From: Candidatus Thiothrix sulfatifontis
GTDB lineage: Bacteria > Pseudomonadota > Gammaproteobacteria > Thiotrichales > Thiotrichaceae
Direction of reading: 5' to 3'
Length of the DNA: 64,000 nt
NCBI GenBank assembly: GCA_022828425.1
Contig: CP094685.1
Span: 3,204,046 to 3,268,045 of the forward strand
The translations under genes and the position numbers were made by a program. The notes beneath the pieces were generated by a model. That model did not search any database and was not told where the DNA came from. It was given only the letters and a program-made list of their open reading frames with translations. Shown here piece after piece: positions 39,190-50,315 of this stretch. Positions within the stretch are counted from its first letter, which is position 1. Each line of letters opens with the position of its first letter.

Positions 39190-39674
39190 TATTGATAGCT
39201 AACCGCAACAATTTCATACTCGCGCTTGCCACTCGGCGCTTGCACGACCGCGATGTCGCCCTCTTCCTTACCAATCATCGCCCGCGCAATCGGGGAAGAT
39301 ACTGCCACACGGTTGTGCTTAATATCCGCCTCAATATCACCCACGATTTGATACGTGATGGTTTCGCCGGTTTCGACTTCTTCAAGTTCCACGGTTGCCC
39401 CGAAAACCACTTTACCGGGGTTCATTGCACCCACAACGGCCACATCAATCACTTGAGCCATCGACAAGGTGCTTTCCAGCTCCTTGATGCGCCCTTCGCA
39501 GAAACTTTGCTGCTCACGCGCTGCATGGTATTCGGCGTTTTCTTTCAAATCGCCGTGTTCCCGCGCTGTCGCAATCGCCTGAATAATTTGCGGGCGATCT
39601 TCGGTTTTCAAACGCTGCAATTCAGCCTTCAAACGCTCCGAACCCTTCAATGTCACTGGTGGTCTTGTACTCAT
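39189..39674 (-). CDS. greA: Transcription elongation factor GreA
   Basis: A 161-residue factor that enters the secondary channel of RNA polymerase and stimulates cleavage of backtracked RNA. The N-terminal coiled coil has the acidic tip ([21 protein letters not shown]). The C-terminal FKBP-like domain ends [34 protein letters not shown]. It starts four bases after carB. The carAB-greA neighbourhood is common in gammaproteobacteria. Confidence 0.97.
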   Translation of the reverse strand: MSTRPPVTLKGSERLKAELQRLKTEDRPQIIQAIATAREHGDLKENAEYHAAREQQSFCEGRIKELESTLSMAQVIDVAVVGAMNPGKVVFGATVELEEVETGETITYQIVGDIEADIKHNRVAVSSPIARAMIGKEEGDIAVVQAPSGKREYEIVAVSYQ

Positions 39675-39678
39675 CGCA

Positions 39679-42600
39679 TCACACCCCTTGTTCTGTCAGT
39701 TCACGATGTAAATCTTGCAAGCAATACACTTGCTCGCTGTCCGTATACGCCATCGCTTTGCACAACGCCCGCGCACCCTCAATCGTGGTGGTATAGGTAA
39801 TTTTGTGCTGCAAGGCTTCGCGGCGAATCTCAAACGAATCGCGGGTAGACTGTTCGCCTTCGGTCGTGTTCACGATCAGGTCGATTTCCTCGTTCTTGAT
39901 CATATCGACGATATTGGGGCGGCCTTCACGCATTTTGTTGACGATTTCGCAGGTTACACCGACGTTCTGCAATTCGCGTGCCGTGCCACGGGTAGCCACA
40001 ATCTTGAAGCCTTGCCCGATCAGCATATCGCCCACTTCTTTCAAATGACGGCGGTCGGCTTCGCGCACGCTGATGAACGCCACGCCAGACGTTGGGTAAA
40101 CTTCGCCCGCTGCGTATTGCGCCTTGCCGAAAGCTTCGGCAAAGGTTCTGCCCACACCCATGACCTCGCCCGTCGATTTCATTTCCGGGCTGAGGATGGG
40201 GTCAACGCCGGGGAATTTGATGAACGGGAACACCGCTTCTTTCACCGCGTAGTAGGACGGAATGATTTCGTTCAGTGCATTTTGTGACGCTAAACTTTGA
40301 CCAGCCATGCAGCGTGCGGCGATTTTTGCCAATGGACGACCAATCGCCTTGGACACGAATGGCACGGTACGTGAGGCACGCGGGTTCACTTCCAGCACGT
40401 ATACGTCATCGCCCTTGATAGCAAATTGCGCGTTCATTAAGCCGATAACGTTTAGGGCTTTGCCCATGCGCACCATTTGCTCACGCAATTGGTCTTGAAT
40501 CGCGACACTCAGGGAATACGGTGGCAAGGAACACGCCGAGTCACCGGAGTGGATACCTGCTTGTTCGATGTGCTGCATAATGCCGCCGATCAGCACGTTA
40601 TCACCGTCGCAAATCGCGTCAACGTCCACTTCAATCGCATCATCCAGATAACGGTCGAGCAATACCGGCGAATCGTTGGACACGGAAACCGCTGTGGTCA
40701 TGTAACGGCGCAATTCGTTTTCGTGGTAAACGATTTCCATCGCCCGTCCACCCAGCACGTAAGACGGACGCACCACCAAGGGGTAGCCGATTTCGTCTGC
40801 CAGACGTACCGCTTCGTCAATGCTTCTGGCGGTACGGTTCGGCGGCTGTTTCAAGCCGAGTTTGTGGATCAATTGTTGGAAACGTTCGCGGTCTTCCGCC
40901 AAGTCGATGGAATCCGGCGATGTACCGATGATCGGTGCGCCCAAGGCTTCCAGATCACGCGCCAGCTTCAGCGGGGTTTGCCCGCCGTATTGCACGATCA
41001 CGCCGTAAGGTTTTTCCAGATCGACGATTTCCATCACGTCTTCGAGCGTCAGCGGCTCGAAATACAGACGGTCGGAGGTGTCGTAGTCGGTGGAAACGGT
41101 TTCAGGGTTGCAGTTGACCATGATGGTTTCAAAGCCATCATCACGCAACGCTAACGCCGCGTGGACGCAGCAGTAGTCGAACTCGATCCCTTGACCGATA
41201 CGGTTGGGGCCGCCACCTAACACCATGATTTTCTTGCGGTCAGTCGGGTTGGATTCGCACTCTTCTTCGTAAGTAGAATACATGTACGCGGTATTGGTGG
41301 CAAATTCCGCCGCGCAGGTATCGACGCGCTTATACACCGGACGCACGTTGAGCTTGTGACGTGCCACCCGCACCGTTTTTTCGGTTTCGTGTAACAGTTT
41401 AGCCAAACGGCGGTCGGAGAAGCCTTTGCGCTTCAAGTTGCGCATTTCGTCAACACTCATGCTGTTCAGTAAACGGTCTTTCAAACCGTTTTCCATATCG
41501 ACCAGTTCTTTGATTTGCACCAAGAACCACGGGTCAATGCTGGTTTGCGCGAACAGTTCTTCAATGCTCAAGCCCAAACGGAAGGCATCCGCGACGTACA
41601 AAATCCGTTCGGAACTGGCTTCGGTCAGTTGGCGGCGCAGCGTGTCTTTTGCGTCAGGGTCTTGCGGATCAATGCGCTCGTTCAAGCCATCAATGCCCGT
41701 TTCCAAACCGCGCAGGGCTTTCTGGAACGACTCTTGGAAGGTGCGTCCCATCGCCATGACTTCGCCGACGGACTTCATTTGCGTGGTCAAACGCGAGTCG
41801 GCTTGCGGGAATTTTTCGAAGGTGAAACGCGGGATCTTGGTGACAACGTAGTCGATAGATGGCTCGAATGACGTAGGCGTTGCTCCGCCGGTAATCTCGT
41901 TGCGCAATTCGTCCAAGGTGTAGCCGACTGCCAGTTTCGCCGCGACTTTCGCAATCGGGAAGCCGGTGGCTTTGGAAGCGAGTGCGGAAGAACGCGACAC
42001 ACGCGGATTCATTTCGATAACGATAATGCGCCCGTTTTTCGGGTTAACCGAGAACTGTACGTTAGAGCCGCCAGTATCAACACCGATTTTGCGCAGAACT
42101 GCAATCGACGCATTCCGCAGCAATTGGTATTCCTTGTCGGTCAGGGTTTGCGCTGGCGCTACCGTGATCGAGTCGCCCGTGTGGATGCCCATTGGGTCAA
42201 GGTTTTCGATGGAACAGATAATGATGCAGTTGTCATTGCGGTCACGCACGACTTCCATTTCATACTCTTTCCAGCCGAGCAGGGATTCTTCCAACAGAAC
42301 TTCGGTGGTCGGGGACATATCCAAGCCACGCGCCACGATGGTTTCAAATTCCTGCTTGTTGTAAGCGATACCGCCGCCACTGCCGCCCATCGTGAAGGAG
42401 GGGCGGATAACAATCGGGAAACCCAAACCTGCTTGCACCGCACGGGCTTCGTCCATCGTATGGGCTACGCCGGAACGCGCCGATTCCAGACCGATTTCAT
42501 CCATCGCCACTTTGAATTTTTGGCGGTCTTCGGCCATGTCGATGGACACTTCGTTCGCACCAATCATGTCCACGCCGAACTTTTCCAGCACGCCGTGGCG

Positions 42601-42909
42601 GGACAGGTCGAGCGCACAATTGAGCGCGGTTTGCCCACCCATTGTTGGCAAGAGCGCGTCAGGGCGTTCTTTTTCAATGATTTTGGCGACGGTTTCCCAG
42701 CGGATTGGCTCGATGTAAATCGCATCCGCCATGTTCGGGTCGGTCATAATGGTCGCGGGGTTGGAGTTGACCAAAATGACGCGGTAGCCTTCCTCACGCA
42801 ACGCCTTACACGCTTGCGCACCGGAATAGTCAAATTCGCACGCCTGACCGATAATGATCGGGCCTGCACCAATAATCAGAATGCTTTTAATGTCAGTGCG
42901 TTTAGGCAT
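39679..42909 (-). CDS. carB: Carbamoyl-phosphate synthase, large subunit
   Basis: A 1076-residue enzyme that makes carbamoyl phosphate for pyrimidines and arginine from bicarbonate, ammonia (from CarA) and two ATP. The two homologous synthetase halves are visible, each with its own ATP-grasp domain ([18 protein letters not shown] in the first, [18 protein letters not shown] in the second). The C-terminal allosteric domain has [16 protein letters not shown] and [10 protein letters not shown]. It overlaps carA by eight bases. The length equals that of the E. coli enzyme. Confidence 0.99.
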   Translation of the reverse strand: MPKRTDIKSILIIGAGPIIIGQACEFDYSGAQACKALREEGYRVILVNSNPATIMTDPNMADAIYIEPIRWETVAKIIEKERPDALLPTMGGQTALNCALDLSRHGVLEKFGVDMIGANEVSIDMAEDRQKFKVAMDEIGLESARSGVAHTMDEARAVQAGLGFPIVIRPSFTMGGSGGGIAYNKQEFETIVARGLDMSPTTEVLLEESLLGWKEYEMEVVRDRNDNCIIICSIENLDPMGIHTGDSITVAPAQTLTDKEYQLLRNASIAVLRKIGVDTGGSNVQFSVNPKNGRIIVIEMNPRVSRSSALASKATGFPIAKVAAKLAVGYTLDELRNEITGGATPTSFEPSIDYVVTKIPRFTFEKFPQADSRLTTQMKSVGEVMAMGRTFQESFQKALRGLETGIDGLNERIDPQDPDAKDTLRRQLTEASSERILYVADAFRLGLSIEELFAQTSIDPWFLVQIKELVDMENGLKDRLLNSMSVDEMRNLKRKGFSDRRLAKLLHETEKTVRVARHKLNVRPVYKRVDTCAAEFATNTAYMYSTYEEECESNPTDRKKIMVLGGGPNRIGQGIEFDYCCVHAALALRDDGFETIMVNCNPETVSTDYDTSDRLYFEPLTLEDVMEIVDLEKPYGVIVQYGGQTPLKLARDLEALGAPIIGTSPDSIDLAEDRERFQQLIHKLGLKQPPNRTARSIDEAVRLADEIGYPLVVRPSYVLGGRAMEIVYHENELRRYMTTAVSVSNDSPVLLDRYLDDAIEVDVDAICDGDNVLIGGIMQHIEQAGIHSGDSACSLPPYSLSVAIQDQLREQMVRMGKALNVIGLMNAQFAIKGDDVYVLEVNPRASRTVPFVSKAIGRPLAKIAARCMAGQSLASQNALNEIIPSYYAVKEAVFPFIKFPGVDPILSPEMKSTGEVMGVGRTFAEAFGKAQYAAGEVYPTSGVAFISVREADRRHLKEVGDMLIGQGFKIVATRGTARELQNVGVTCEIVNKMREGRPNIVDMIKNEEIDLIVNTTEGEQSTRDSFEIRREALQHKITYTTTIEGARALCKAMAYTDSEQVYCLQDLHRELTEQGV

Positions 42910-44041
42910 GTGCAGCTCTCATCATCTCAATGAAACGGTCGAATACAGGGGCTACGTCGTGCGGGCCGGGGCTGGCTTCGGGGTGTCCTTGGAAACTTAA
43001 CGCGGGGCAGTCAGTGCGTTCGATGCCTTGCAATGTGCCGTCAAACAACGAGCGGTGCGTGGCACGCACGTTGGCTGGCAGCGTGGTTTCATCCACCGCA
43101 AAACCGTGGTTTTGGCTGCTGATCATCACGCGCTTGCTGTCTAAATCTTGCACCGGATGGTTCGCGCCGTGATGCCCGAATTTCATCTTGACGGTTTTCG
43201 CGCCGCTGGCAAGACCGAGCAATTGATGACCTAAGCAAATACCAAACGTTGGGACTTTTTGCTCCAATACTTCGCGGATGGCGGCAATCGCGTAATCACA
43301 CGGTTCTGGGTCGCCGGGGCCGTTGGAGAGGAATACGCCATCGGGTTTCATTGCCAACACGTCTGCCGCTGGGGTTTGCGCAGGCACGACAGTAACGTGG
43401 CAACCACGATCCACCAACATGCGCAGAATATTGGTTTTAATACCGTAATCGTAAGCGACGATGTTGAATTCAGCCGTTGTTGCGGTAGAGGGACGCGGGG
43501 TGGCGGGGTTTAATTGCCAACTGCCTTCTGTCCACACATAGCTGGACTTGACGGTGACTTCTTTCGCCAAATCCATGCCTTTTAAGCCGGGGAAGGAACG
43601 TGCCGCGTCCAGTGCTATATCCACGGACAGGTTTTCACCTGCCATAACGCAGCCACGCTGTGCGCCTTTTTCACGCAAAATGCGCGTTAAACGGCGCGTG
43701 TCGATGTCGGCAATCGCGACAACGTTATTGCGGGCTAAATAGTCAGGCAGGGATTCTTCCGCACGCCAGCTACTGTAAACCGCAGGCACATCGCGCACGA
43801 TCAGCCCAGCCGCGTGGACTTGGGTGGATTCGCAATCTTCTTGATTGACACCGACATTACCAATGTGGGGATAAGTCAGCGTGACGATTTGACGTGAATA
43901 CGACGGGTCCGTCAGGATTTCCTGATAGCCTGTCAGTGCGGTATTAAAGACCACTTCACCCGTGGTTTGGCCATCACAGCCGATGGAACGCCCGTGGAAA
44001 ACACTCCCGTCTTCCAGCACCAGCAGTGCTTGCTTGTTCAA
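42902..44041 (-). CDS. carA: Carbamoyl-phosphate synthase, small (glutaminase) subunit
   Basis: A 379-residue class I amidotransferase that supplies ammonia to CarB. The catalytic nucleophile is in [12 protein letters not shown], with the His and Glu in [12 protein letters not shown]. The start is TTG at 44041: it has GGAGG five bases upstream and an in-frame TAG six codons before it, so no longer start is possible. A hairpin lies upstream. It overlaps carB, so CarA and CarB are coupled. Confidence 0.98.
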   Translation of the reverse strand: MNKQALLVLEDGSVFHGRSIGCDGQTTGEVVFNTALTGYQEILTDPSYSRQIVTLTYPHIGNVGVNQEDCESTQVHAAGLIVRDVPAVYSSWRAEESLPDYLARNNVVAIADIDTRRLTRILREKGAQRGCVMAGENLSVDIALDAARSFPGLKGMDLAKEVTVKSSYVWTEGSWQLNPATPRPSTATTAEFNIVAYDYGIKTNILRMLVDRGCHVTVVPAQTPAADVLAMKPDGVFLSNGPGDPEPCDYAIAAIREVLEQKVPTFGICLGHQLLGLASGAKTVKMKFGHHGANHPVQDLDSKRVMISSQNHGFAVDETTLPANVRATHRSLFDGTLQGIERTDCPALSFQGHPEASPGPHDVAPVFDRFIEMMRAAHA

Positions 44042-44068
44042 AAGAACCTCCGAAGTCTACATACGAAA

Positions 44069-44092
44069 CGGGATGAGGCGTGGCTCATCCCG
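44069..44092 (-). promoter_or_regulatory. Hairpin in the carA 5' leader
   Basis: CGGGATGAG (44069-44077) and CTCATCCCG (44084-44092) form a perfect nine-base stem with a six-base loop. In the minus sense it is followed by TTTCG, then the carA ribosome binding site and TTG start. It may be an attenuator or a translation control element; the short T run makes it a weak terminator. The rest of 44093-44291 is AT-rich with no gene seen; it should hold the carA and BY-kinase promoters. Confidence 0.45.
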
Positions 44093-44291
44093 TGAAATCA
44101 GTAGGACAGTATTTTACTCTCTGCCCGACAGAGTGTCCATGCACGCTTTCACGGAAACTTAATGGTTATGCGCTGATCTATTGTATCGAAGCAGATGCAA
44201 TATGTTTATGTAGATGCGCTTTCAACCGTGCAAATTATATTTTCTTATGTATAATCAGTGGAATCAGGGCTAAATTGGGGAATTATCAGTC

Positions 44292-45272
44292 ATGAATGCA
44301 CACGAAAAAGGGTTTATCCAAGTATCGACCTTCAATACCGGCGGCAAATCACTTCGCGAAGAACTGCGCAAATTGCAAATAGTAATCGAACGTCGCGAAA
44401 AAACGTTGCTCAGCGTCTATTTAACGGTCTTTTTAGCCACGTTGTTTGCCACAGAAGCGTTAAGCCCTGACCTTTTTAAAAACTTTATCTTAAGTTTTAT
44501 CTTAGGCGTGTGTGCCGGGATGATTGCCGCATTTGTCCGCGAAGGCACGGACGCGATTATCAAAAATCCAGACATGCTGGCGCGCGTATTGCCGATTCCA
44601 CTGTTGGGCGTTGCGCCTGCCATCCCCAAAAAAGCGGGCAATTATGCGTTTCAGAGTGCCGAGCGCCCCGATTCCAAAGTGGCGGAAGCGTTTCGTTCCC
44701 TGCGCAATAATCTATTAGTTGTCACCCAGCAACAGCGCCCGAAAGTCATCAATGTGACCAGCACCGATGCGAGTGAAGGCAAAAGCAGCACCAGCATTAA
44801 CCTCGCCACTGTTTTTGCACAAGCGGGGACACGGGTATTGTTAATTGATGCCGATTTGCGCCGCCCAACGCTGCACAAGCATTTTAAATTAGACAACACC
44901 AAAGGGCTGGGTAATTACTTGGCAGGGTTAGATGATTTCAACACGCTCATCCGCCCCACCAAGATTGCTAATTTGCAACTGTTGTCATCTGGCCCGATTA
45001 CCCCGCATCCAGTGGAATTATTGTCCAGCGAACGTTTGACGCAATTGATTGCGACCACTGAACAACAAGATGCGCCGTTTGACCTGATCATTATTGACTC
45101 ACCACCCGTGATGGGCATGGCGGATGCGCTACTTATCGGCAATCGCGTCCATGCCACTTTATTGGTAGTTGCGTGTAATGAAACCCGCCGTCGCCCGCTT
45201 CATGCCGCGTTTGAGCGTTTGAAGCAGGCGCGTACCAATATGGTGGGCGTGGTGCTGACCAAGGTGCGTTAA
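44292..45272 (+). CDS. CpsD/CapB-type tyrosine kinase (BY-kinase) domain protein
   Basis: A 326-residue inner-membrane ATPase. Two membrane helices (about 39-55 and 64-82) are followed by a short linker and the BY-kinase/P-loop domain. It has Walker A TDASEGKSST (K164), Walker A' VLLIDADLRRP and Walker B LIIIDSPPV, and the NNLLVVTQQQRPKVINVTS lead-in of exopolysaccharide kinases. The usual C-terminal tyrosine cluster and Wzz domain are absent; the protein ends VVLTKVR. No capsule or exopolysaccharide gene is adjacent. It may be a stand-alone ParA/CpsD-like regulator. The stop codon overlaps that of the convergent dnaE. Confidence 0.85.
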   Translation: MNAHEKGFIQVSTFNTGGKSLREELRKLQIVIERREKTLLSVYLTVFLATLFATEALSPDLFKNFILSFILGVCAGMIAAFVREGTDAIIKNPDMLARVLPIPLLGVAPAIPKKAGNYAFQSAERPDSKVAEAFRSLRNNLLVVTQQQRPKVINVTSTDASEGKSSTSINLATVFAQAGTRVLLIDADLRRPTLHKHFKLDNTKGLGNYLAGLDDFNTLIRPTKIANLQLLSSGPITPHPVELLSSERLTQLIATTEQQDAPFDLIIIDSPPVMGMADALLIGNRVHATLLVVACNETRRRPLHAAFERLKQARTNMVGVVLTKVR

Positions 45273-48200
45273 AACACCAAACTGACATTTTCTTTGCCCA
45301 ATAGCTGGCGTAAATCACGCACTCCGGCATCGTCTAGCGGCACTGTCCAGGTTCCACCCAAGCGCAAATCGGCACGCGCTTGGGCATTAAAATATTCAAT
45401 TGTAATCGGAAAACTGCCCGCTGTTGCTGCTGGTTTCAAGCGTTGGCGCAGGGCGGGCAATATGCCTTGCTGCACCTGCTGCTCTTCCAGTCGCAACACC
45501 AATTTGCGCAGGAAATTTTCACGCACAGATTGCATATTGTGGATTTTCTCGACGCGCAACCGCGTTTTGCCCGTGCGCTGATCGGTATCGAGCGTGCCTT
45601 CCAACACAATACAAGCCTCTTTTTCCAGCAAATCACCGTACTGAGTAAACGTATCGGTGAAAATCATCGCCTCGTAATACGCGGTATTGTCATCTAGTTG
45701 CACAAAGGCGCGTTTGCCATTATCGGTGTGTTGGGTGCGCACACTCGCCACCAACCCCGCTAACATCACCGGCTCACGGCGGTACTTAGTGCTGTCGTCT
45801 TCGGCAATATCAACCAGCTTTTTGCGACTGCCCAAACCGGCAATTTCTGATTGGTATTCATCCAGCGGATGCCCAGTGAGGTACAACCCCAGCGTTTCTT
45901 TTTCCAAACGCAACCGTTCTTTTTCAGGGAACTCCTCGCGTTCTGGCATGGTCGCTTCGGGTGTGGATTCCGCCACGCCGCCGCCAAATAATCCGCCGAA
46001 CAAGTCGGTTTGCCCCGTGCCTTGATTGCGGTTGTATTGTTCTGCCATGCGCATGGCTTCGGGCAAATATTCGAGCATGGCGCGGCGCGTCCCGCCCAAG
46101 CTGTCGAACGCGCCGGATTTAATCAGGGTTTCCAATACGCGGCGATTGACCTTTTGTGTACCCGCACGTTTGCAGAGATCCGCCAGTGATTTAAATGCCC
46201 CGTCTTTATTGCGCTGCTCCACCAAAATGCTCAAGGCGGCTTCACCCGCGCCTTTCACCGCACCCAGCCCGTAAATAATGCGGTTCTGATCATCCACCGT
46301 GAATTGGTATTCGGAGCGGTTAATGTCCGGCGGCAACACCTGCAAACTCAATTGGCGGCAATCGTCTAGCAAGGTCACGACTTTTTCGGTGTTATCCATA
46401 TCCGCCGACATGACCGCTGCCATAAACGCGGCTGGGTGATGGGCTTTTAGCCATGCGGTTTGGAAAGCGACGAGGGCGTAGGCGGCGGAATGCGATTTAT
46501 TGAAGCCATATTCCGCGAATTTCTCCATTAAATCAAATATATAGCCAGCCTGATTTTCGTCGACATTATTGTTACGCGCCCCCTCCATAAAAATGGAACG
46601 CTGTTTCGCCATCTCCTCCGGTTTCTTTTTACCCATTGCGCGGCGCAGCATGTCCGCGCCACCCAGCGTGTACTGGGCGAGAACTTGCGCAATCTGCATA
46701 ACCTGTTCTTGGTAAACGATAACGCCGTAGGTTGGCTTGAGAATTTGCTCCAAACTGGGATGGGGGTATTCGACCTTGGCAATCCCTTTTTTACGGTTGA
46801 TGAAATCGTCCACCATGCCCGACTGCAACGGGCCGGGGCGGAACAGTGCCACCAATGCCACCACATCCTCGAACACGTCCGGTTGCAGGCGGCGAATCAG
46901 GTCTTTCATGCCGCGTGATTCAAGCTGGAAGACTGCGGTGGTTTTTTGCGCCTTGAGCAAGTCGAAACTGGCTTTGTCGTCCAGCGGGATGCGGTTAATA
47001 TCCACGGGCGGCAAGCCTTTCGCCGCTTGTTTGCGGTTAATGGTTTGCAACGCCCAGTCAATGATGGTGAGGTTGCGTAAGCCCAAAAAGTCGAACTTGA
47101 CCAGCCCGATGTCTTCCACGTCGTTTTTATCGAATTGCGACACCACGCTATCGCCGTTTTCCTCGCAACAAATCGCGGTGAAATCGGTCAAATCGGTCGG
47201 TGAAATCAATACCCCGCCCGCGTGTTTGCCGGTGTTACGTGACAAACCTTCTAAGGAAATCGCCAAGTCCAGCAAGGACTTAACGTCTTCGTCGCGTTCG
47301 GATAATTCAATCAAATCAGGCGAAATCAGCTCAGCATCTTTTTTGGATTTGTCACTAATCCCCAACGCATCTTGCAAGGTAATGCCGATGGTGAACGGAA
47401 TCAATTTAGCAATCCGATCGACAAAACCGTAGGGATGCCCCAGCACCCGCCCCACGTCGCGCACCACCGCTTTTGCCGCCATCGAACCGTAGGTAATGAT
47501 TTGCGACACCTGATTGCGCCCGTAAGTTCTGGCAACGTAATCAATCACTTTGTCGCGCCCATCCATGCAGAAGTCGATGTCAAAGTCAGGCATCGACACC
47601 CGTTCTGGATTGAGAAAACGTTCAAACAGCAAGTCGTAAGCAAGCGGGTCAAGGTCAGTGATTTTCAGCGCATAAGCCACCAATGAACCCGCACCTGAAC
47701 CCCGCCCAGGTCCAACAGGAATCGCATTATCTTTTGCCCACTGGATGAAGTCGGCAACGATCAGAAAGTAGCCGGGGAAACCCATTTCGTTGATAACGTC
47801 GAGTTCGATTTTCAGGCGTGCGTCGTACACTTTGCGTTTTTCGGCGAAGGCGGGCGTGCCACGGGGATATTTGTCGCCGAGCAGGAAATCAAGGCGTTCT
47901 TCCAAGCCTTTTTCGCTGACTTGGCAAAAGTATTGGGCTTCGGTAAGCCCGTCGGGAATCGGGAATTGTGGCAGGTAGTTTTTGCCCAAGGTCAGCGACA
48001 CATTGCAGCGTTTGGCAATTTCAACCGTGTTGCTGATCGCGCTGGGAATGTCGGCGAACAATTCCGCCATTTCGTCGCCCGTGCGCAAATATTGCTGCGG
48101 GCTGTAACGTTTGGGGCGTTTGGGGTCTGCCAGCACGTAGCCGTCGCGGATGCAGACACGCGCTTCGTGGGAAGCAAAATCGGATTCGGCGGTGAAACGC

Positions 48201-48799
48201 ACGTCGTTGGTCGCCACCACGGGGATGTCGTGCGCAAGGGCGAGGTCGATGGCGGCATGGATGTAGTCTTCTTCGCCATCGCGTCCGGTGCGTTGCAGCT
48301 CTAAATAGTAGCGGTCGGGGAAAGTTTCCAACCATTCTTGCAGGCGTTTCTCGGCAAGTTCTTGATTGCCGGAGAGCAAGGCTTGACCTATATCGCCTTC
48401 GCGTCCGCCGGAGAGCATGATTACACCGTCGCTGAATTCTTTGACCCACTCGCGTTGCACACGCGGAACACCCAGCACTTGCCCTTGTTGGTAAGCGCGG
48501 GACACGAGTTTGGTAAGATTGCGGTAGCCGGTATTGTTTTGGCACAGCAGGATGGCATGGAATAAGGTATCCGTGCCTTGTTCGTCTGCCAGCAGCAAGT
48601 CGAGGCCGAAAATGGGTTTGATGCCTGCGCCCATCGCGGCTTTGTAGAATTTTACCAAGCCGAAAAAGTTGTTTTGGTCGGTGATGGCGAGGGCGGGCAA
48701 GCCTTTGCTCGCGGCAACTTTCATCAGCGGCTTGATGCGGATGGTGCTATCGACCAATGAATATTCGGTGTGGAGGCGGAGGTGGACGAATGGGGTCAT
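45269..48799 (-). CDS. dnaE: DNA polymerase III subunit alpha
   Basis: A 1176-residue C-family replicative polymerase. The PHP domain is at the N-terminus (FVHLRLHTEYSLVDSTIRI). The catalytic aspartates lie in PDFDIDF near residues 403-408, with the palm segment VGPGRGSGAGSLVAYAL just before. Helix-hairpin-helix and OB-fold domains fill the C-terminal third. The length matches the DnaE1 type. It overlaps the MazG-like gene upstream by four bases. Confidence 0.99.
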   Translation of the reverse strand: MTPFVHLRLHTEYSLVDSTIRIKPLMKVAASKGLPALAITDQNNFFGLVKFYKAAMGAGIKPIFGLDLLLADEQGTDTLFHAILLCQNNTGYRNLTKLVSRAYQQGQVLGVPRVQREWVKEFSDGVIMLSGGREGDIGQALLSGNQELAEKRLQEWLETFPDRYYLELQRTGRDGEEDYIHAAIDLALAHDIPVVATNDVRFTAESDFASHEARVCIRDGYVLADPKRPKRYSPQQYLRTGDEMAELFADIPSAISNTVEIAKRCNVSLTLGKNYLPQFPIPDGLTEAQYFCQVSEKGLEERLDFLLGDKYPRGTPAFAEKRKVYDARLKIELDVINEMGFPGYFLIVADFIQWAKDNAIPVGPGRGSGAGSLVAYALKITDLDPLAYDLLFERFLNPERVSMPDFDIDFCMDGRDKVIDYVARTYGRNQVSQIITYGSMAAKAVVRDVGRVLGHPYGFVDRIAKLIPFTIGITLQDALGISDKSKKDAELISPDLIELSERDEDVKSLLDLAISLEGLSRNTGKHAGGVLISPTDLTDFTAICCEENGDSVVSQFDKNDVEDIGLVKFDFLGLRNLTIIDWALQTINRKQAAKGLPPVDINRIPLDDKASFDLLKAQKTTAVFQLESRGMKDLIRRLQPDVFEDVVALVALFRPGPLQSGMVDDFINRKKGIAKVEYPHPSLEQILKPTYGVIVYQEQVMQIAQVLAQYTLGGADMLRRAMGKKKPEEMAKQRSIFMEGARNNNVDENQAGYIFDLMEKFAEYGFNKSHSAAYALVAFQTAWLKAHHPAAFMAAVMSADMDNTEKVVTLLDDCRQLSLQVLPPDINRSEYQFTVDDQNRIIYGLGAVKGAGEAALSILVEQRNKDGAFKSLADLCKRAGTQKVNRRVLETLIKSGAFDSLGGTRRAMLEYLPEAMRMAEQYNRNQGTGQTDLFGGLFGGGVAESTPEATMPEREEFPEKERLRLEKETLGLYLTGHPLDEYQSEIAGLGSRKKLVDIAEDDSTKYRREPVMLAGLVASVRTQHTDNGKRAFVQLDDNTAYYEAMIFTDTFTQYGDLLEKEACIVLEGTLDTDQRTGKTRLRVEKIHNMQSVRENFLRKLVLRLEEQQVQQGILPALRQRLKPAATAGSFPITIEYFNAQARADLRLGGTWTVPLDDAGVRDLRQLLGKENVSLVF

Positions 48800-49152
48800 G
48801 ATTCATCCCCCGCGTGCAATTCGGTATACTTCCTCGCCGACCCTTTCGCCAATTCCACCGGATATTTACGCCGATTCTGCACCATCTTCTCCCGCACCGC
48901 CGCTTCCAAATCAATCCCCAAATCCGCACACAAATACGTCAGATAAGTCGCCACATCCGCCACTTCATCCCGCAACTGCGGCATGATTTTATCCAACGCC
49001 GCACCCCGCCGGTCTTCCCACTGAAACAATTCCAACACCTCACTTGCCTCCAAGGAGAGCGAAATCGCAAGGTTGCGCGGGGTGTGGAACTGCGCCCAAT
49101 CGCGTTCGGCGCGGAAGTGCATAAGTTCATCCACAAGGTCTTTCGGCAGCAT
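48796..49152 (-). CDS. MazG-like nucleotide pyrophosphohydrolase
   Basis: A 118-residue all-helical protein of the RS21-C6/dCTP pyrophosphatase type. The metal-binding pattern is visible as LSLEASEVLELFQWED and DEVADVATYLTYLCADLGID (ExxE and ExxD). It probably hydrolyses non-canonical or excess dNTPs, and its four-base overlap with dnaE fits a house-cleaning role for replication. The C-terminal KYPVELAKGSARKYTEL is common to this subgroup. Confidence 0.9.
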   Translation of the reverse strand: MLPKDLVDELMHFRAERDWAQFHTPRNLAISLSLEASEVLELFQWEDRRGAALDKIMPQLRDEVADVATYLTYLCADLGIDLEAAVREKMVQNRRKYPVELAKGSARKYTELHAGDES

Positions 49153-49226
49153 GGTAATGTCCTATTGAATCCAATACGCATTATAATCCCCGAATCAGAA
49201 CCTAACAGAAGAAAAGGACACTCACA

Positions 49227-49760
49227 GTGCTGAAATTTCTACCCGGCATTCTATTGCTACAAGCCATCACCGTGGCGTTGGTGTTAATTGCGCCCGCAGA
49301 ATTGAGCGGCTGGGGCTGGTTGCGGCTGATGATTCCCGTCGGCATTGTGGGCGTACTCACCGCCGCTTGGTTCAGTTCAATGGCGGCACACCACAACAAA
49401 GATGAAATCAGTCGCTTGCAAGAATGCCACGCGAAAGAGCGTGAAGCGCTGCGCGTCAATGCCGAACGCGCCAAGCATCGCGTCATCAAACAAGCGCATC
49501 AGGAAACGATTCAGGAAGTACGCCGCTCTTCCACCGAAGCGAATATCAAGGTGGGTATCGCGTTTGCGGGAGCAGCAGGCATCGGCGGCTTGCTGTTGCT
49601 AACACAATTCATCACATTGGGTTTGTTGGTACTAACCACAGCGGGCGGCGGGCTTGGCGGCTATGTGTTACGCATCCGTCAAGAAAAAGCCAAAATGGAA
49701 TTGTTACCCAAAGCAAAAACCAAGCCACGCCTGATCAATGCTTCATCAACTGCCAAATAG
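49227..49760 (+). CDS. Membrane protein of unknown function with a central coiled coil
   Basis: A 177-residue protein. Two N-terminal membrane helices (about 5-24 and 31-50) are followed by a charged coiled coil (about 54-105, rich in Lys, Arg and Glu), a hydrophobic glycine-rich pair of helices (about 108-145) and a basic tail. It starts with GTG, with AAAGGACA upstream. Its end overlaps rnhB by 15 bases on the opposite strand. I do not recognise the family. Confidence 0.7.
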   Translation: MLKFLPGILLLQAITVALVLIAPAELSGWGWLRLMIPVGIVGVLTAAWFSSMAAHHNKDEISRLQECHAKEREALRVNAERAKHRVIKQAHQETIQEVRRSSTEANIKVGIAFAGAAGIGGLLLLTQFITLGLLVLTTAGGGLGGYVLRIRQEKAKMELLPKAKTKPRLINASSTAK

Positions 49761-50315
49761 CGCTTTTCTAACCGGGGCAAAACTGCGCCGATGAATGGGC
49801 GTTGCCCCAAATTCCTGCAAAGCGGCTAAATGCGCCGCCGTGCCATAGCCTTTATGTTTCGCAAAACCGTACTGCGGGTACAACGCATCCAATGCCACCA
49901 ACTCCGCATCCCGCGCCACTTTCGCAATGATCGACGCCGCACTGATTTCCGCTACCGTCGCATCACCGCCAATAATCGCTTCCATTTTATACGCCAGCTT
50001 TGGGCAATGGTTGCCATCAATCTTCACAAAATCAGGCTGAATGCTTAAGCCTTCCAACGCGCGTTGCATCGCCAGAAACGTCGCTTGCAGAATATTGATC
50101 GCATCAATTTCCTCCACTTCTGCCCGCCCCAGACTCCATGCCAGCGCCTTTTCACGAATTTCAAGCGCTAACCGTTCACGGCGTTTCTCGGTCAATTTCT
50201 TGGAATCGTTCAAGCCCGCAATCGGCTGATTCGGGTCGAGGATAACCGCCGCTGCCACCACCGCTCCCGCCAATGGCCCGCGCCCCACTTCATCCACCCC
50301 CGCCACTAACATCAC
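49746..50315 (-). CDS. rnhB: Ribonuclease HII
   Basis: A 189-residue enzyme that removes ribonucleotides from DNA and the RNA of RNA-DNA hybrids. The DEDD catalytic residues lie in [14 protein letters not shown] (Asp and Glu), [10 protein letters not shown] and [10 protein letters not shown]. The start overlaps the stop of the methyltransferase-like gene (ATGA). In E. coli rnhB directly follows lpxB; here one gene is inserted between them. Confidence 0.97.
   Translation of the reverse strand: MMLVAGVDEVGRGPLAGAVVAAAVILDPNQPIAGLNDSKKLTEKRRERLALEIREKALAWSLGRAEVEEIDAINILQATFLAMQRALEGLSIQPDFVKIDGNHCPKLAYKMEAIIGGDATVAEISAASIIAKVARDAELVALDALYPQYGFAKHKGYGTAAHLAALQEFGATPIHRRSFAPVRKALFGS

Noticed and set aside
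40477..42933. Plus-strand ORFs of 225 and 269 residues opposite carB
   Set aside because: They are shadow frames of a highly conserved gene.
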